Of a stretch of DNA of 64,000 nt, positions 54,040-63,063 are shown one piece after another. How positions within the stretch are numbered: position 1 is the stretch's first letter; each line of letters begins with the position of its first letter. Under the pieces are notes generated by a model that ran no database searches, was not told the DNA's origin, and worked only from the letters and a program-made list of their open reading frames with translations. A program made the position numbers and the translations under genes. Location: the NCBI RefSeq assembly GCF_003865345.1, contig NZ_RMVE01000003.1, positions 490,344 through 554,343 of the forward strand, given 5' to 3'. Source of the stretch: Nonlabens xiamenensis. Its GTDB lineage: Bacteria > Bacteroidota > Bacteroidia > Flavobacteriales > Flavobacteriaceae.

Positions 54040-55162
54040 TATGATCCATTATCGTTTTGACTATGCGCTCACAAGCTTTCCCATCGCCATAAGGATTATG
54101 CAACGCACTCATTTTTTCAAATCTTTCTTTATTCTCCAAGAGACCAACCGCCTCGTTATAAATTTGATCGGGATCTGTTCCTACCAAAATCACCGTTCCT
54201 GCCTCTACCGCTTCAGGACGCTCTGTAGTATCCCTCATAACTAACACCGGCTTACCTAGACTAGGCGCCTCTTCCTGAACCCCTCCACTATCCGTAATAA
54301 TAAGCTTGCTGCGGTTCATCATCCATATAAAATCTTGGTAGGCCAAAGGCTCAATCAGCATAACATTGGTCAATCCTCCCAAAATACGATTCACAGGCTC
54401 TTGAACCTTAGGATTCAGATGAACTGGATAAACAATTTGAACATCAGGGTACGACGTAGCCATGTTTTTCAGTGCTGTGCAAATATTTTCAAAGCCTTGA
54501 CCGTGATTTTCACGGCGATGACCGGTAACTAAAATTACTTCGCTTTCACCTAGTTGCTGATCCAGTGACTGTATTATAGGAGAGGGCTCTGACTGAACCC
54601 GCTCAACACTATTCAACAACGCATCAATAACAGTATTTCCTGTTATAACAATACGATCTTCTGGCACATTCTCTTGGAGTAGATTCTTGGCGCTTGTACT
54701 GGTAGGAGCAAAATGAAAATCAGCTACACGCCCGGCAATTTGTCGGTTAATTTCCTCTGGAAATGGAGACCACTTATTGTGCGTGCGCAACCCAGCCTCT
54801 ACATGACAGACCTTACTCTGGTTGTAAAAAGAAGCGATACCTGCCGCCATAGTCGTTGTAGTATCACCATGTACAAAAACAAAATCTGGATTAAAATCCT
54901 CCAGCACATTTTTCATCCCAGAAATAATATCAGCTGTCAGGCCATAAAGATTTTGGCCAGGCTTCATCAGATCCAAATCATAATCTGGTTGGATATCAAA
55001 AAAATCCAGCACCTGATCTAACATTTCCCGATGCTGGGCAGTGACCGCCACCCTCGTATCAAAGCTTGATGAATACTTATTGAATTCCTTAACCAGGGGA
55101 GCCATTTTGATAGCTTCTGGTCTGGTCCCAAAGACGATCAACACTTTTTTGGAGTGACTCAT
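54032..55162 (-). CDS. wecB: UDP-N-acetylglucosamine 2-epimerase (non-hydrolysing)
   Basis: A 376-residue GT-B-fold epimerase that makes UDP-ManNAc. VLIVFGTRPEAIKMAPLVKE, VFVHGDTTT, HVEAGLRT, PEEINR and TDSGGVQEEAPSLGKPVLVMR are complete family motifs. I start at the ATG at 55162 (MSHSKK); a TACCTTTG promoter box lies at 55186-55193, inside the longer open frame. Its own promoter suggests a separate transcript from the rml genes upstream. Confidence 0.92.
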   Translation of the reverse strand: MSHSKKVLIVFGTRPEAIKMAPLVKEFNKYSSSFDTRVAVTAQHREMLDQVLDFFDIQPDYDLDLMKPGQNLYGLTADIISGMKNVLEDFNPDFVFVHGDTTTTMAAGIASFYNQSKVCHVEAGLRTHNKWSPFPEEINRQIAGRVADFHFAPTSTSAKNLLQENVPEDRIVITGNTVIDALLNSVERVQSEPSPIIQSLDQQLGESEVILVTGHRRENHGQGFENICTALKNMATSYPDVQIVYPVHLNPKVQEPVNRILGGLTNVMLIEPLAYQDFIWMMNRSKLIITDSGGVQEEAPSLGKPVLVMRDTTERPEAVEAGTVILVGTDPDQIYNEAVGLLENKERFEKMSALHNPYGDGKACERIVKTIMDHNE

Positions 55163-55185
55163 GAATTGGTTGATTATTTTTTTTG

Positions 55186-55193
55186 CAAAGGTA
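55186..55193 (-). promoter_or_regulatory. -7 box for the wecB-wecC-pse run
   Basis: Minus-strand TACCTTTG, an exact TAnnTTTG match, 24 bases before the wecB start and inside the 111-base gap after rmlA. It supports the internal start of wecB. Confidence 0.45.
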
Positions 55194-55273
55194 ATGCTTT
55201 GAGCGAACAAATAGGTTTTAATTCACTTATTTCAAAAAAGAACTTTGATGGAGTACACCAGCGGTATAACTCA

Positions 55274-56140
55274 TCAGATATGCGAACTTAAATATTCATA
55301 ATAATCACCTTTCTTATCTACAATGCTATCAATGATCTGTTGTTTACTGACCCACCCCATCTTATAGGCGATTTCTTCTAGGCAAGAAATTTTCAATCCT
55401 GTACGTTTCTCGATCACTTTGACGAATTCAGTGGCTTCGGACAAGGATTCATGAGTTCCTGTATCTAACCACGCATACCCCCTACTTAACAATTGCACAT
55501 CCAATCGTCCATACTTCAGGTAAAATTGATTTACACTGGTGATTTCCAATTCACCTCGATCGCTGGGCTTAACTTGTTTTGCAACAGAGACAACATCGTT
55601 GGGGTAAAAGTACAATCCCACAACGGCATAGTTTGATTGCGGGTTTTTAGGTTTTTCTTCAATGGAGGTCACTTGTCCATTGTTGTCAAAAGCTACCACT
55701 CCATATCTTTCTGGATCTGTAACGTAATTACCAAAAACCGTTGCCTTGCCTGTTTCTTTAACATTTTGAACGGTTTGCTGAAGAACTTTGGAGAAACCCG
55801 CTCCATAAAAAATATTATCCCCCAAAATTAGACAAACATCATCTTGACCTATAAATTCCTCACCTATAATAAAAGCTTGGGCTAAACCATCGGGACTGGG
55901 CTGCTCTGCATATACCAATGACAAACCAAACTGGCTGCCATCGCCAAATAATCGTTTGAACTGAGGTAAGTCATGTGGCGTAGAAATAATTAATACCTCT
56001 CTAATACCAGCCAGCATCAAGACACTTAGCGGGTAATAGATCATGGGTTTATCATAGATCGGAAGTAATTGTTTGGATACGGCATATGTTAAAGGATGTA
56101 ATCTAGTACCCGATCCTCCTGCTAAAATAATTCCTTTCAT
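55274..56140 (-). CDS. rmlA: Glucose-1-phosphate thymidylyltransferase
   Basis: A 288-residue nucleotidyltransferase making dTDP-glucose. [37 protein letters not shown] is the textbook N-terminus (dTTP binding and catalytic Lys/Arg), with LGDNIFYG and [12 protein letters not shown] downstream. It follows rmlC by one base. rmlA, rmlC and rmlB are in the order B-C-A, but no rmlD is present. Confidence 0.94.
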   Translation of the reverse strand: MKGIILAGGSGTRLHPLTYAVSKQLLPIYDKPMIYYPLSVLMLAGIREVLIISTPHDLPQFKRLFGDGSQFGLSLVYAEQPSPDGLAQAFIIGEEFIGQDDVCLILGDNIFYGAGFSKVLQQTVQNVKETGKATVFGNYVTDPERYGVVAFDNNGQVTSIEEKPKNPQSNYAVVGLYFYPNDVVSVAKQVKPSDRGELEITSVNQFYLKYGRLDVQLLSRGYAWLDTGTHESLSEATEFVKVIEKRTGLKISCLEEIAYKMGWVSKQQIIDSIVDKKGDYYEYLSSHI

Positions 56141-56141
56141 A

Positions 56142-56687
56142 TTAAAATTTTAAGTCTGCCAAGGAAGGCAATAATTGATCTTTTTCAGATAAAATGCGCT
56201 GATCCACAGGTATACGCCAATCAATACCTAAACTAGGCTCATCGTGTCGGATGCCATACTCTTCAGCTGGTGCATAAAAATTATCGCATTTGTAGAAAAA
56301 TGTGGCCTGTTCACTGAGAACAGCAAATCCATGAACACAACCTTTTGGGACAAAAAGCTGATGCCTATTGGTCTCGTTCAGCAATACGCTTACTACTTTT
56401 CCATAAGTGGCAGAACCTTTACGCAAATCAACCGCCACGTCCAGTACTTCCCCTTGAAGTACAGAGACCAATTTTGCTTGGGCATTGACACCTTTTTGCG
56501 CATGCAAACCCCTTACCACGCCATAGGTAGACTGTGACAGGTTATCTTGTACAAAATCAACATCCAGCCCGGTAGCATCTGCAAATTTCTGCCGATTAAA
56601 ACTTTCCATAAAAAAACCCCTGTCATCCCGAAAGATTGTAGGTTTAAGAATAAAACATTCATCTATTGAAGTAGCTTCAATCTTCAT
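56142..56687 (-). CDS. rmlC: dTDP-4-dehydrorhamnose 3,5-epimerase
   Basis: A 181-residue cupin epimerase of the rhamnose pathway. [34 protein letters not shown] (catalytic His) and [14 protein letters not shown] are the key segments. It ends one base before rmlA. A palindrome copy sits in the 41-base gap to rmlB. Product is dTDP-4-keto-L-rhamnose, for which the last reductase is missing in this window. Confidence 0.92.
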   Translation of the reverse strand: MKIEATSIDECFILKPTIFRDDRGFFMESFNRQKFADATGLDVDFVQDNLSQSTYGVVRGLHAQKGVNAQAKLVSVLQGEVLDVAVDLRKGSATYGKVVSVLLNETNRHQLFVPKGCVHGFAVLSEQATFFYKCDNFYAPAEEYGIRHDEPSLGIDWRIPVDQRILSEKDQLLPSLADLKF

Positions 56688-56706
56688 AATTTGCTATTTT
56701 GGGTTC

Positions 56707-56720
56707 GCTTTCGCGAAAGC
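56707..56720. repeat. Palindrome copy 8 (GCTTTCGCGAAAGC), intergenic
   Basis: Exact copy in the gap between rmlC and rmlB, where it codes for nothing. Confidence 0.95.
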
Positions 56721-56728
56721 GATAATCG

Positions 56729-57772
56729 CTATTCATACTGTTCTTTGTAGTAGGTTTGATAAGCTCCACTAGTCACTCTGGTAAGCCATTCCTGATTATT
56801 CAAATACCAATCAATGGTGGACGACAGGCCTTCCTCAAAGGTAACGCTAGGCTCCCACCCGAGTTGATGCTTGATTTTTGTAGCATCTATAGCGTATCTT
56901 AAGTCGTGTCCTGGTCGGTCCTTGACAAAAGTAATCAGCTTTGCCGAGTCTCCCGCTTCACGTCCCAGTTTCTCGTCCATCAATTGACATAGTAAGTTCA
57001 CTAAATCAATATTCTTCCATTCATTAAACCCGCCTATATTATAGGTTTCTCCATTTTTACCTTTGTGAAATGCCTGATCTATGGCTGCTGCATGATCAAT
57101 GACATACAACCAATCCCTGGTATAATTCCCGTCCCCATAAACTGGTAAAGGTTTATTTTCAATGATGTTATTGATAAAGAGAGGAATAAGTTTTTCAGGA
57201 AAATGATTAGGACCGTAATTATTGGAACAATTGGAGATCAAATAAGGTAAGCCGTAGGTCTCACCGTAGGCCCTGACAAAATGATCAGAACTAGCTTTGG
57301 AGGCACTGTACGGCGAATTCGGATCATAGGGGGTCTCTTCAGTAAAGAGACCGTTCTCACCCAGCGAACCATAAACTTCGTCTGTACTTACATGGTAAAA
57401 TCTTTTCCCTTCAAAACTCGCCCATGTCTCCCTAGCCGCCTGTAGTAAATTTACCGTTCCCAATACATTGGTACGTACAAATGCCATAGGGTCGTTTATA
57501 CTCCTATCTACATGGCTCTCAGCCGCCAAATGTATGACCGCGTCAAAATTGGCCTGCTTAAAGATTTTTAGAATTGCTGGATAATCCGTTATATCCGCTT
57601 TCGCGAAAGTGTAGTTAGCGTAATCCTCTATATCTTTCAGATTCTCCAGGTTTCCCGCATAGGTAAGTGCATCCAAATTTGTGATATGGTAAGTAGGATA
57701 ATTTTTGACAAATCTGCGCACTACATGGGATCCTATAAAACCAGCACCACCTGTGACAAGTATTTTTTTCAT
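56729..57772 (-). CDS. rmlB: dTDP-glucose 4,6-dehydratase
   Basis: A 347-residue short-chain dehydrogenase. KKILVTGGAGFIGSHVVRRF, HLAAESHVDRSI, STDEVYGSLG and YSASKASSDHFVRAYGETYGLP (Tyr/Lys) identify RmlB. I start at the ATG at 57772; the longer frame overlaps the upstream dehydrogenase. A one-mismatch palindrome codes for TFAKA near residue 60. Four bases separate it from the TviB-like gene. Confidence 0.93.
   Translation of the reverse strand: MKKILVTGGAGFIGSHVVRRFVKNYPTYHITNLDALTYAGNLENLKDIEDYANYTFAKADITDYPAILKIFKQANFDAVIHLAAESHVDRSINDPMAFVRTNVLGTVNLLQAARETWASFEGKRFYHVSTDEVYGSLGENGLFTEETPYDPNSPYSASKASSDHFVRAYGETYGLPYLISNCSNNYGPNHFPEKLIPLFINNIIENKPLPVYGDGNYTRDWLYVIDHAAAIDQAFHKGKNGETYNIGGFNEWKNIDLVNLLCQLMDEKLGREAGDSAKLITFVKDRPGHDLRYAIDATKIKHQLGWEPSVTFEEGLSSTIDWYLNNQEWLTRVTSGAYQTYYKEQYE
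57597..57610. repeat. Palindrome copy 9, one mismatch (GCTTTCGCGAAAGT)
   Basis: Near-perfect copy in rmlB; the last base differs, giving Thr-Phe-Ala-Lys-Ala on the coding strand. Confidence 0.85.
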
Positions 57773-57776
57773 CTTG

Positions 57777-59054
57777 CTATAGTCGTTTATCTGCCTCATC
57801 AAAGAGGAAGCCTTTAACATCATAAACCACTGAATTAGATTCTTTCAATCCGTGAATATCTAAATCATTAAAATCAGAATGAGCCACTGCACCAATAATG
57901 GCATGATATCGTCCTGATGGCTGTGTTTTTAGCGTTGTGATACCGTATTCCTGCTGAACTTCTTCAGGATTGGCAAGAGGATCATAAACATCAACACATA
58001 GACCAAACTCCACGAGCTGTCGGACCAAGTCAATCACCTTGGTATTACGCACATCTGGACAGTTCTCTTTGAATGTGACACCTAGAACTAGAGCTTTGGC
58101 ATCTTTCACAGGTATATCTCTGGACAACATAAGTTTCACAATTTCGCTGGCTACATAATTACCCATGCTATCGTTCATTCTGCGACCGGCCAGAATAATT
58201 TCAGGATGATATCCTACCTCTTGAGCTTTTTGAGCCAAGTAATATGGATCCACACCTATACAATGCCCTCCTACGAGTCCTGGTGTGAATGGAAGGAAAT
58301 TCCATTTTGTACCCGCTGCTTCTAGTACGTCTTGCGTGTTAATATCAAGTAAATTAAAAATCTTAGCCAACTCGTTAACAAAAGCGATATTGATATCTCG
58401 TTGAGAGTTTTCTATGACTTTGGCAGCTTCTGCTGTCTTTATCGTTGGGGCCAGATGTGTACCAGCGCTAATTACACTCTTGTATAAATCGTCAACTTGC
58501 TTTGCCGCCTCCGGTGTGCTACCTGATGTTACTTTAAGGATTTTATCAACGGTGTGCAGTTTATCCCCTGGATTGATGCGCTCTGGCGAATATCCTACGT
58601 AAAAATCATGATTAAACGTTAATCCACTTACCCTTTCTAATACGGGTACACAGACTTCTTCAGTAGCTCCAGGATATACCGTCGATTCATAAATAACAAT
58701 ATTTCCTGGCGCTAGCACCCCTCCTACTGTTTCACTGGCCTTGATTAATGGGCCTAACAGCGGACGATTATTTTGGTCCACCGGTGTAGGTACCGTGACA
58801 ATAAAAACATCGATCCCTTTAAGATCTTGTGTCTGATATGTACAAAAAAGCCCTACATCATTATCTGGCTTTGATTTTAATACACTGTGGAGCAGCGATC
58901 TTTCGATTTCAAGTGTTTTATCCTCACCAGCATTAAGTTGATCAATACGCTTTTGATTAATATCAAATCCTACTACTGAGTACTTGGTGGCCATAATACG
59001 AGCCAAAGGCAAACCAACATAGCCTAATCCAATAATGGCGATCTTTTTATCCAT
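57777..59054 (-). CDS. TviB/WbpO-like UDP-GlcNAc/GalNAc 6-dehydrogenase
   Basis: A 425-residue nucleotide-sugar dehydrogenase. IAIIGLGYVGLPLARIMATK is the NAD site; FTPGLVGGHCIGVDPYYLAQKAQEVGYHPEII holds the catalytic Cys. This form is typical of the TviB/WbpO/VipA group that oxidises UDP-GlcNAc or UDP-GalNAc to the uronic acid. A TviC/WbpP-like epimerase lies 33 bases upstream, so the pair likely makes UDP-GalNAcA or UDP-GlcNAcA as in Vi-antigen-type polymers. Confidence 0.88.
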   Translation of the reverse strand: MDKKIAIIGLGYVGLPLARIMATKYSVVGFDINQKRIDQLNAGEDKTLEIERSLLHSVLKSKPDNDVGLFCTYQTQDLKGIDVFIVTVPTPVDQNNRPLLGPLIKASETVGGVLAPGNIVIYESTVYPGATEEVCVPVLERVSGLTFNHDFYVGYSPERINPGDKLHTVDKILKVTSGSTPEAAKQVDDLYKSVISAGTHLAPTIKTAEAAKVIENSQRDINIAFVNELAKIFNLLDINTQDVLEAAGTKWNFLPFTPGLVGGHCIGVDPYYLAQKAQEVGYHPEIILAGRRMNDSMGNYVASEIVKLMLSRDIPVKDAKALVLGVTFKENCPDVRNTKVIDLVRQLVEFGLCVDVYDPLANPEEVQQEYGITTLKTQPSGRYHAIIGAVAHSDFNDLDIHGLKESNSVVYDVKGFLFDEADKRL

Positions 59055-59065
59055 AGTTGTAATTG

Positions 59066-59087
59066 TTTCGCTTTCGCGAAAGCGAAA
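59066..59087. repeat. Palindrome copy 10, extended to 22 bp, intergenic
   Basis: The 14-bp core (59070-59083) is extended by TTTC on the left and GAAA on the right, making a perfect 22-bp palindrome. It fills the short gap between the TviC-like stop and the TviB-like start. Confidence 0.95.
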
Positions 59088-60050
59088 TTATAAATTATCC
59101 CAATACCATTTGACTGCCTCCTCGATACCGTCAGTAATGGTATGGCTTGGTTCATATCCCAAAAGCTGCCTCGCTTTATCGATAGCAGCGAGCGAATGAG
59201 GAATATCACCGATCCTTTCTGAAGCATGATTTACCGCAATATTTGCAATCTTTGGATCAAATTTAGAAAGGTTGTACTTGAGCAGTTCGACCAGCTGGTT
59301 AAGTGTTGTTTGTGCTCCGCAAGCTATATTAAAAATGGCATTTTCTGCCCTTGGATTTGAGGTAAGCATGGCTAACTCATTTGCCTGAACTACGTTGTCA
59401 ATATAGGTAAAGTCTCGAGAAAAGCTGCCGTCTCCATTGATAGTTGGAGATTTTTTATTTTTTAACTGTTTGGTGAAAATTGGGATAACAGCAGCATAGG
59501 TACTTTCTGGATCCTGTCTTCTACCGAAAACATTGAAGTACCTTAAACCGATAGTATTCAATCCATAGGTTTTATAAAACACATCGGCATATAATTCATT
59601 GACGTATTTGGTCACAGCATAAGGTGAAAGAGGCTTACCAATTTGATCTTCAATTTTTGGTAACTCTTTTGAATCGCCGTAGGTCGAACTACTGGCAGCA
59701 TAAATCATCTTTTTGACCTTTGCATCTTTGCAGGCTACCAACATATTTAAAAAACCACCGACATTGACTTCGTTTGAGGTTATTGGATCCTTAATGGATC
59801 TGGGAACACTTCCCAATGCTGCCTGGTGGAGCACGTATTCACAGTTTTCTACTGCTTTACGGCAGGTATTCAAATCGCGGATATCCCCTTCGATAAATTC
59901 AAAACTATCAAGGTTGACAAACGAAGATATATTCGATCGTTTACCAGTACTAAAATTATCAAGTCCTGTAACTAAGTATCCCTTATTCAAAAAATATTCA
60001 ACAAGATTACTTCCTATAAATCCAGCGGCTCCAGTAACAAGTATTTTCAA
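59088..60050 (-). CDS. TviC/WbpP-like UDP-N-acetylhexosamine 4-epimerase
   Basis: A 320-residue SDR epimerase. KILVTGAAGFIGSNLVEYFL is the NAD site; HQAALGSVPRSIKDPITSNEVNVGGF and AASSSTYGDS are nearly diagnostic of the WbpP/TviC/WbgU group, which interconverts UDP-GlcNAc(A) and UDP-GalNAc(A). Tyr in SPYAVTKYVNELY is catalytic. It works with the dehydrogenase downstream. Confidence 0.88.
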   Translation of the reverse strand: MKILVTGAAGFIGSNLVEYFLNKGYLVTGLDNFSTGKRSNISSFVNLDSFEFIEGDIRDLNTCRKAVENCEYVLHQAALGSVPRSIKDPITSNEVNVGGFLNMLVACKDAKVKKMIYAASSSTYGDSKELPKIEDQIGKPLSPYAVTKYVNELYADVFYKTYGLNTIGLRYFNVFGRRQDPESTYAAVIPIFTKQLKNKKSPTINGDGSFSRDFTYIDNVVQANELAMLTSNPRAENAIFNIACGAQTTLNQLVELLKYNLSKFDPKIANIAVNHASERIGDIPHSLAAIDKARQLLGYEPSHTITDGIEEAVKWYWDNL

Positions 60051-60103
60051 AATGGAAGGTTTTATTGATCGTAGTAAAGTCTAACTTTTTGGATGGTTAA
60101 CCA

Positions 60104-61498
60104 CTATCCTTTTCCGATCACGTAGGTTTGAAATCCAATCTCATCCAATTTTTCTGAATCCAACAACATCCTGCCATCAAAAAGGAAGGCTGGTTTAAGC
60201 ATAGCCTTGTAGATGACATTCCAGTCATAACTGATAAACTCATCCCATTCAGTCATAATGGCGATCGCATGAGATCCTTCGGCCGCGGTATAAGGGTCGT
60301 CCACTACTTGCAATTGTTCTGAAATCTCAACATCAGATTGAGTTCCAAGATATTTGAGATCTTCAATCATTTGTTTTTCAGTTACCTTTGGATCATAAAC
60401 CACAACATTGGCTTGTTCACTTAGTAAATAATCGGCAACATAAATGGCTGCAGACTCTCGCGTATCATTGGTATCCTTTTTAAACGCCCAGCCATAGAGA
60501 ACAATTTTTTTTCCTGCTACCGTATTAAAAAGCGTTTTTACGATGTTTTTAGCAAATCTCCTCTTTTGATGGTCATTCATGATAATTACTTGTTCCCAGT
60601 AATCAGCCACTTCATTTAAACCGTAGCTCTGCGCGATGTAAACCAAATTCAAGATATCCTTTTGAAAACAGGACCCACCAAAACCTACAGAAGCTTTTAG
60701 AAACTTAGACCCAATCCTTGAATCTGTTCCAATAGCCCTAGCTACCTCGCTCACATCAGCCTCAGTAACCTCACAAAGCTCTGATAAAGCATTAATAGAG
60801 CTCACCCGTTGGGCAAGAAAAGCATTAGCGGTAAGTTTAGACAATTCTGAGGACCAGACATTAGTGGTAAGAATGCGATTTTTTGGAACCCAGTTGGCAT
60901 AGATATCGACCAATGCCTGTTGCGCAGCACGACCGCGTTCTGTCTGTTCTCCTCCAATCAATACGCGATCAGGACGAAGCAAATCATCAACAGCGGTACC
61001 TTCGGCAAGAAATTCAGGATTAGACAAGATGTCAAAATGCACTCCATTGCCCGTGTTGTCCAATATACTTTTCAAAGCCTCTGCTGTACGGACAGGTAAA
61101 GTAGATTTTTCAACAATGATTTTATCTTCTTTGGCAACGGATGCTATTTGTCGCGCACACAGTTCGATGTATTTCAGGTCAGCAGCTTTACCTTTCCCGA
61201 TACCATAGGTCTTAGTAGGAGTATTCACTGAAATAAAAATCATATCGGCCTTGGATATGGCTGATTCGACATCGGTACTGAAAAATAAATTTCTACCTCT
61301 TGCTTCCTCAACGATATCGGCTAATCCAGGTTCATAAATAGGTAACCTTGTAACATCTTCATCATTCCAATTATTGATGCGTTGCTGATTCAAATCCACA
61401 ACTGTCACATTGATGTTAGGACATTTTGAGGCAATGACCGACATGGTTGGACCACCCACATACCCTGCACCGATGCAACATATTTCTTTTATTTTCAT
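60104..61498 (-). CDS. ugd: UDP-glucose 6-dehydrogenase (eukaryote-like type)
   Basis: A 464-residue dehydrogenase that oxidises UDP-glucose to UDP-glucuronate. The N-terminus [20 protein letters not shown] and [21 protein letters not shown] (catalytic Cys) resemble the longer UGDs of animals and plants, which some Bacteroidota carry. I start at the ATG at 61498, since a TACTTTTG promoter box lies just upstream at 61517-61524. It heads the whole minus-strand precursor run. Confidence 0.92.
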   Translation of the reverse strand: MKIKEICCIGAGYVGGPTMSVIASKCPNINVTVVDLNQQRINNWNDEDVTRLPIYEPGLADIVEEARGRNLFFSTDVESAISKADMIFISVNTPTKTYGIGKGKAADLKYIELCARQIASVAKEDKIIVEKSTLPVRTAEALKSILDNTGNGVHFDILSNPEFLAEGTAVDDLLRPDRVLIGGEQTERGRAAQQALVDIYANWVPKNRILTTNVWSSELSKLTANAFLAQRVSSINALSELCEVTEADVSEVARAIGTDSRIGSKFLKASVGFGGSCFQKDILNLVYIAQSYGLNEVADYWEQVIIMNDHQKRRFAKNIVKTLFNTVAGKKIVLYGWAFKKDTNDTRESAAIYVADYLLSEQANVVVYDPKVTEKQMIEDLKYLGTQSDVEISEQLQVVDDPYTAAEGSHAIAIMTEWDEFISYDWNVIYKAMLKPAFLFDGRMLLDSEKLDEIGFQTYVIGKG

Positions 61499-61516
61499 CT
61501 GACGACTTCTAGAGGG

Positions 61517-61524
61517 CAAAAGTA
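61517..61524 (-). promoter_or_regulatory. -7 box heading the minus-strand polysaccharide run
   Basis: Minus-strand TACTTTTG, an exact TAnnTTTG match, 19 bases before the ugd start. No clear -33 TTG. Confidence 0.45.
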
Positions 61525-61642
61525 CATCAAAATGCCTGAAAAGGAAATTGATACTCTTACGAATATATTGTTGGTGACGAAATCGATTGAGAAAAATTTA
61601 ATTATTTATAACATTATTTTATGTGTGAACTGAGGTAGATTT

Positions 61643-61676
61643 TTTGGTACTAGTCACATATATATTCATATATTTG
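61643..61676 (+). promoter_or_regulatory. Flavobacterial promoter for the OmpA porin
   Basis: TTTG at 61643-61646 and TATATTTG at 61669-61676 are 22 bases apart, a full match to TTTG-N(~19-23)-TAnnTTTG. It overlaps a longer open frame and supports the ATG at 61701. Confidence 0.6.
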
Positions 61677-61700
61677 TCGCTGAAAGCAAGAATTAAACTT

Positions 61701-63005
61701 ATGAAAAAATTACTTACACTTACACTTTTGATGTGCGCGGGTATTCTCTACGCTCAGGAAACTGAAAACATGGAACCAGAAATGAATTCTGATTCTTCTA
61801 ATTTTAAAAGATGGGCCATCGACCTTGGAGCTGGTGTCCACAAACCTACTCGTCCTTTTGCCAGTAGTGCTTTTACAAACACACCAGACTTATTCCAAGT
61901 AGATCTTGGAGTACGTTATATGTTTACAAGATCTTTTGGTATTGGATTAGAATTCGGATACAATGATATCCAATCCGATGAAGATTCTCCAATTGAATTC
62001 GAAACAAAGTATTATCGTACTACTTTAGAGGGTATTGTAAATCTTGGCAACTTCGTGAATTTGGATGCAGCTACCTCTAATTTTGGTATTATCGGACATG
62101 GTGGTATGGGTATCGGTTTTTTACCTGCTAATGACGATTTTAATCCTGATGGTGGTACTGATTTACAACTTAATTTCCAGGTTGGTATAACTCCGCAATT
62201 GAGACTAGCTGACAATGTGGCTTTATTTGGTGACCTAACGGTGATCGGAACAGTTAGAAATGATTATGGATGGGATGGTTTGCCACTTCCAAATGCAACA
62301 AGAGGTTTTGAAGGACTTTTGGTAAATGCATCGGTAGGTATTTCATTCTACTTAGGAAATGGTAATGCTCCAGCTGATTTTGCAAAAGATCCGTTAGAGG
62401 CTAAAGTAGATGAAGTTGCTGAAGCAATGGATCAAATGGCAAGGGAATACGCTGATGACGATAAAGATGGTGTGCCGAACTATATCGACAGAGACAACAC
62501 TACTGAGAGTGGTGTGCGTGTTGATAACAAAGGACGTGCTATTGACCTAAACAAAAATGGTATTCCTGACGATATGGAAAGTGCATTGGATTCTAGATAT
62601 GCGAGCCAATCAGATGTTCAAACTGCCATCGACGGAGCTAACGCTAGTAATGGTAACCTGATCAAACAATTGATCAACGAAGGTTATGTGAACGTATACT
62701 TCAGATTCAACAGTACAAAGCCAACTACCTACTCTCTTGGAGCTGTAAATACTATCATGCAATACATGAATGACAACCCAAGCGCGACTGCCACACTTAC
62801 AGGATATGCAGATGAGATTGGAAGCCCTGAATACAATAAAGATCTTTCTGAGCGTAGAGCTAAAATGGTACATGATGTACTAGTTGCTGCTGGAATTGAC
62901 GCTTCGAGACTTTCCTACAACGGTGACGGTGAAGATGCATCTGTAGATAAAAATAGTTCAGATGCTAGACAATTGGTAAGAAGAGTGACTTTCAGAGTCA
63001 ACTAA
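61701..63005 (+). CDS. OmpA-family outer-membrane porin with TSP3-like linker
   Basis: A 434-residue protein. The signal peptide ends at ILYAQ (about 19). Residues about 35-225 form an eight-strand OmpA-like barrel (DLGVRYMFTRSFGIGLEFGY). A calcium-binding thrombospondin type 3-like stretch (DDDKDGVPNYIDRDN; DLNKNGIPDDMES) spans about 250-295. The OmpA C-terminal domain follows (YFRFNSTKPTTYS; LTGYADEIGSPEYNKDLSERRAKMV) with the peptidoglycan-binding Asp/Arg. A strong promoter and terminator make it a highly expressed single gene. Confidence 0.9.
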   Translation: MKKLLTLTLLMCAGILYAQETENMEPEMNSDSSNFKRWAIDLGAGVHKPTRPFASSAFTNTPDLFQVDLGVRYMFTRSFGIGLEFGYNDIQSDEDSPIEFETKYYRTTLEGIVNLGNFVNLDAATSNFGIIGHGGMGIGFLPANDDFNPDGGTDLQLNFQVGITPQLRLADNVALFGDLTVIGTVRNDYGWDGLPLPNATRGFEGLLVNASVGISFYLGNGNAPADFAKDPLEAKVDEVAEAMDQMAREYADDDKDGVPNYIDRDNTTESGVRVDNKGRAIDLNKNGIPDDMESALDSRYASQSDVQTAIDGANASNGNLIKQLINEGYVNVYFRFNSTKPTTYSLGAVNTIMQYMNDNPSATATLTGYADEIGSPEYNKDLSERRAKMVHDVLVAAGIDASRLSYNGDGEDASVDKNSSDARQLVRRVTFRVN

Positions 63006-63030
63006 TCTATTTAAACGATTAACCACTCAA

Positions 63031-63063
63031 AGTTCCAAGCTGTAAAGCTTGGAACTTTTTTTT
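63031..63063 (+). terminator. Strong rho-independent terminator
   Basis: Perfect 11-pair stem AGTTCCAAGCT / AGCTTGGAACT, GTAA loop and eight Ts, 25 bases after the porin stop. Confidence 0.92.
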
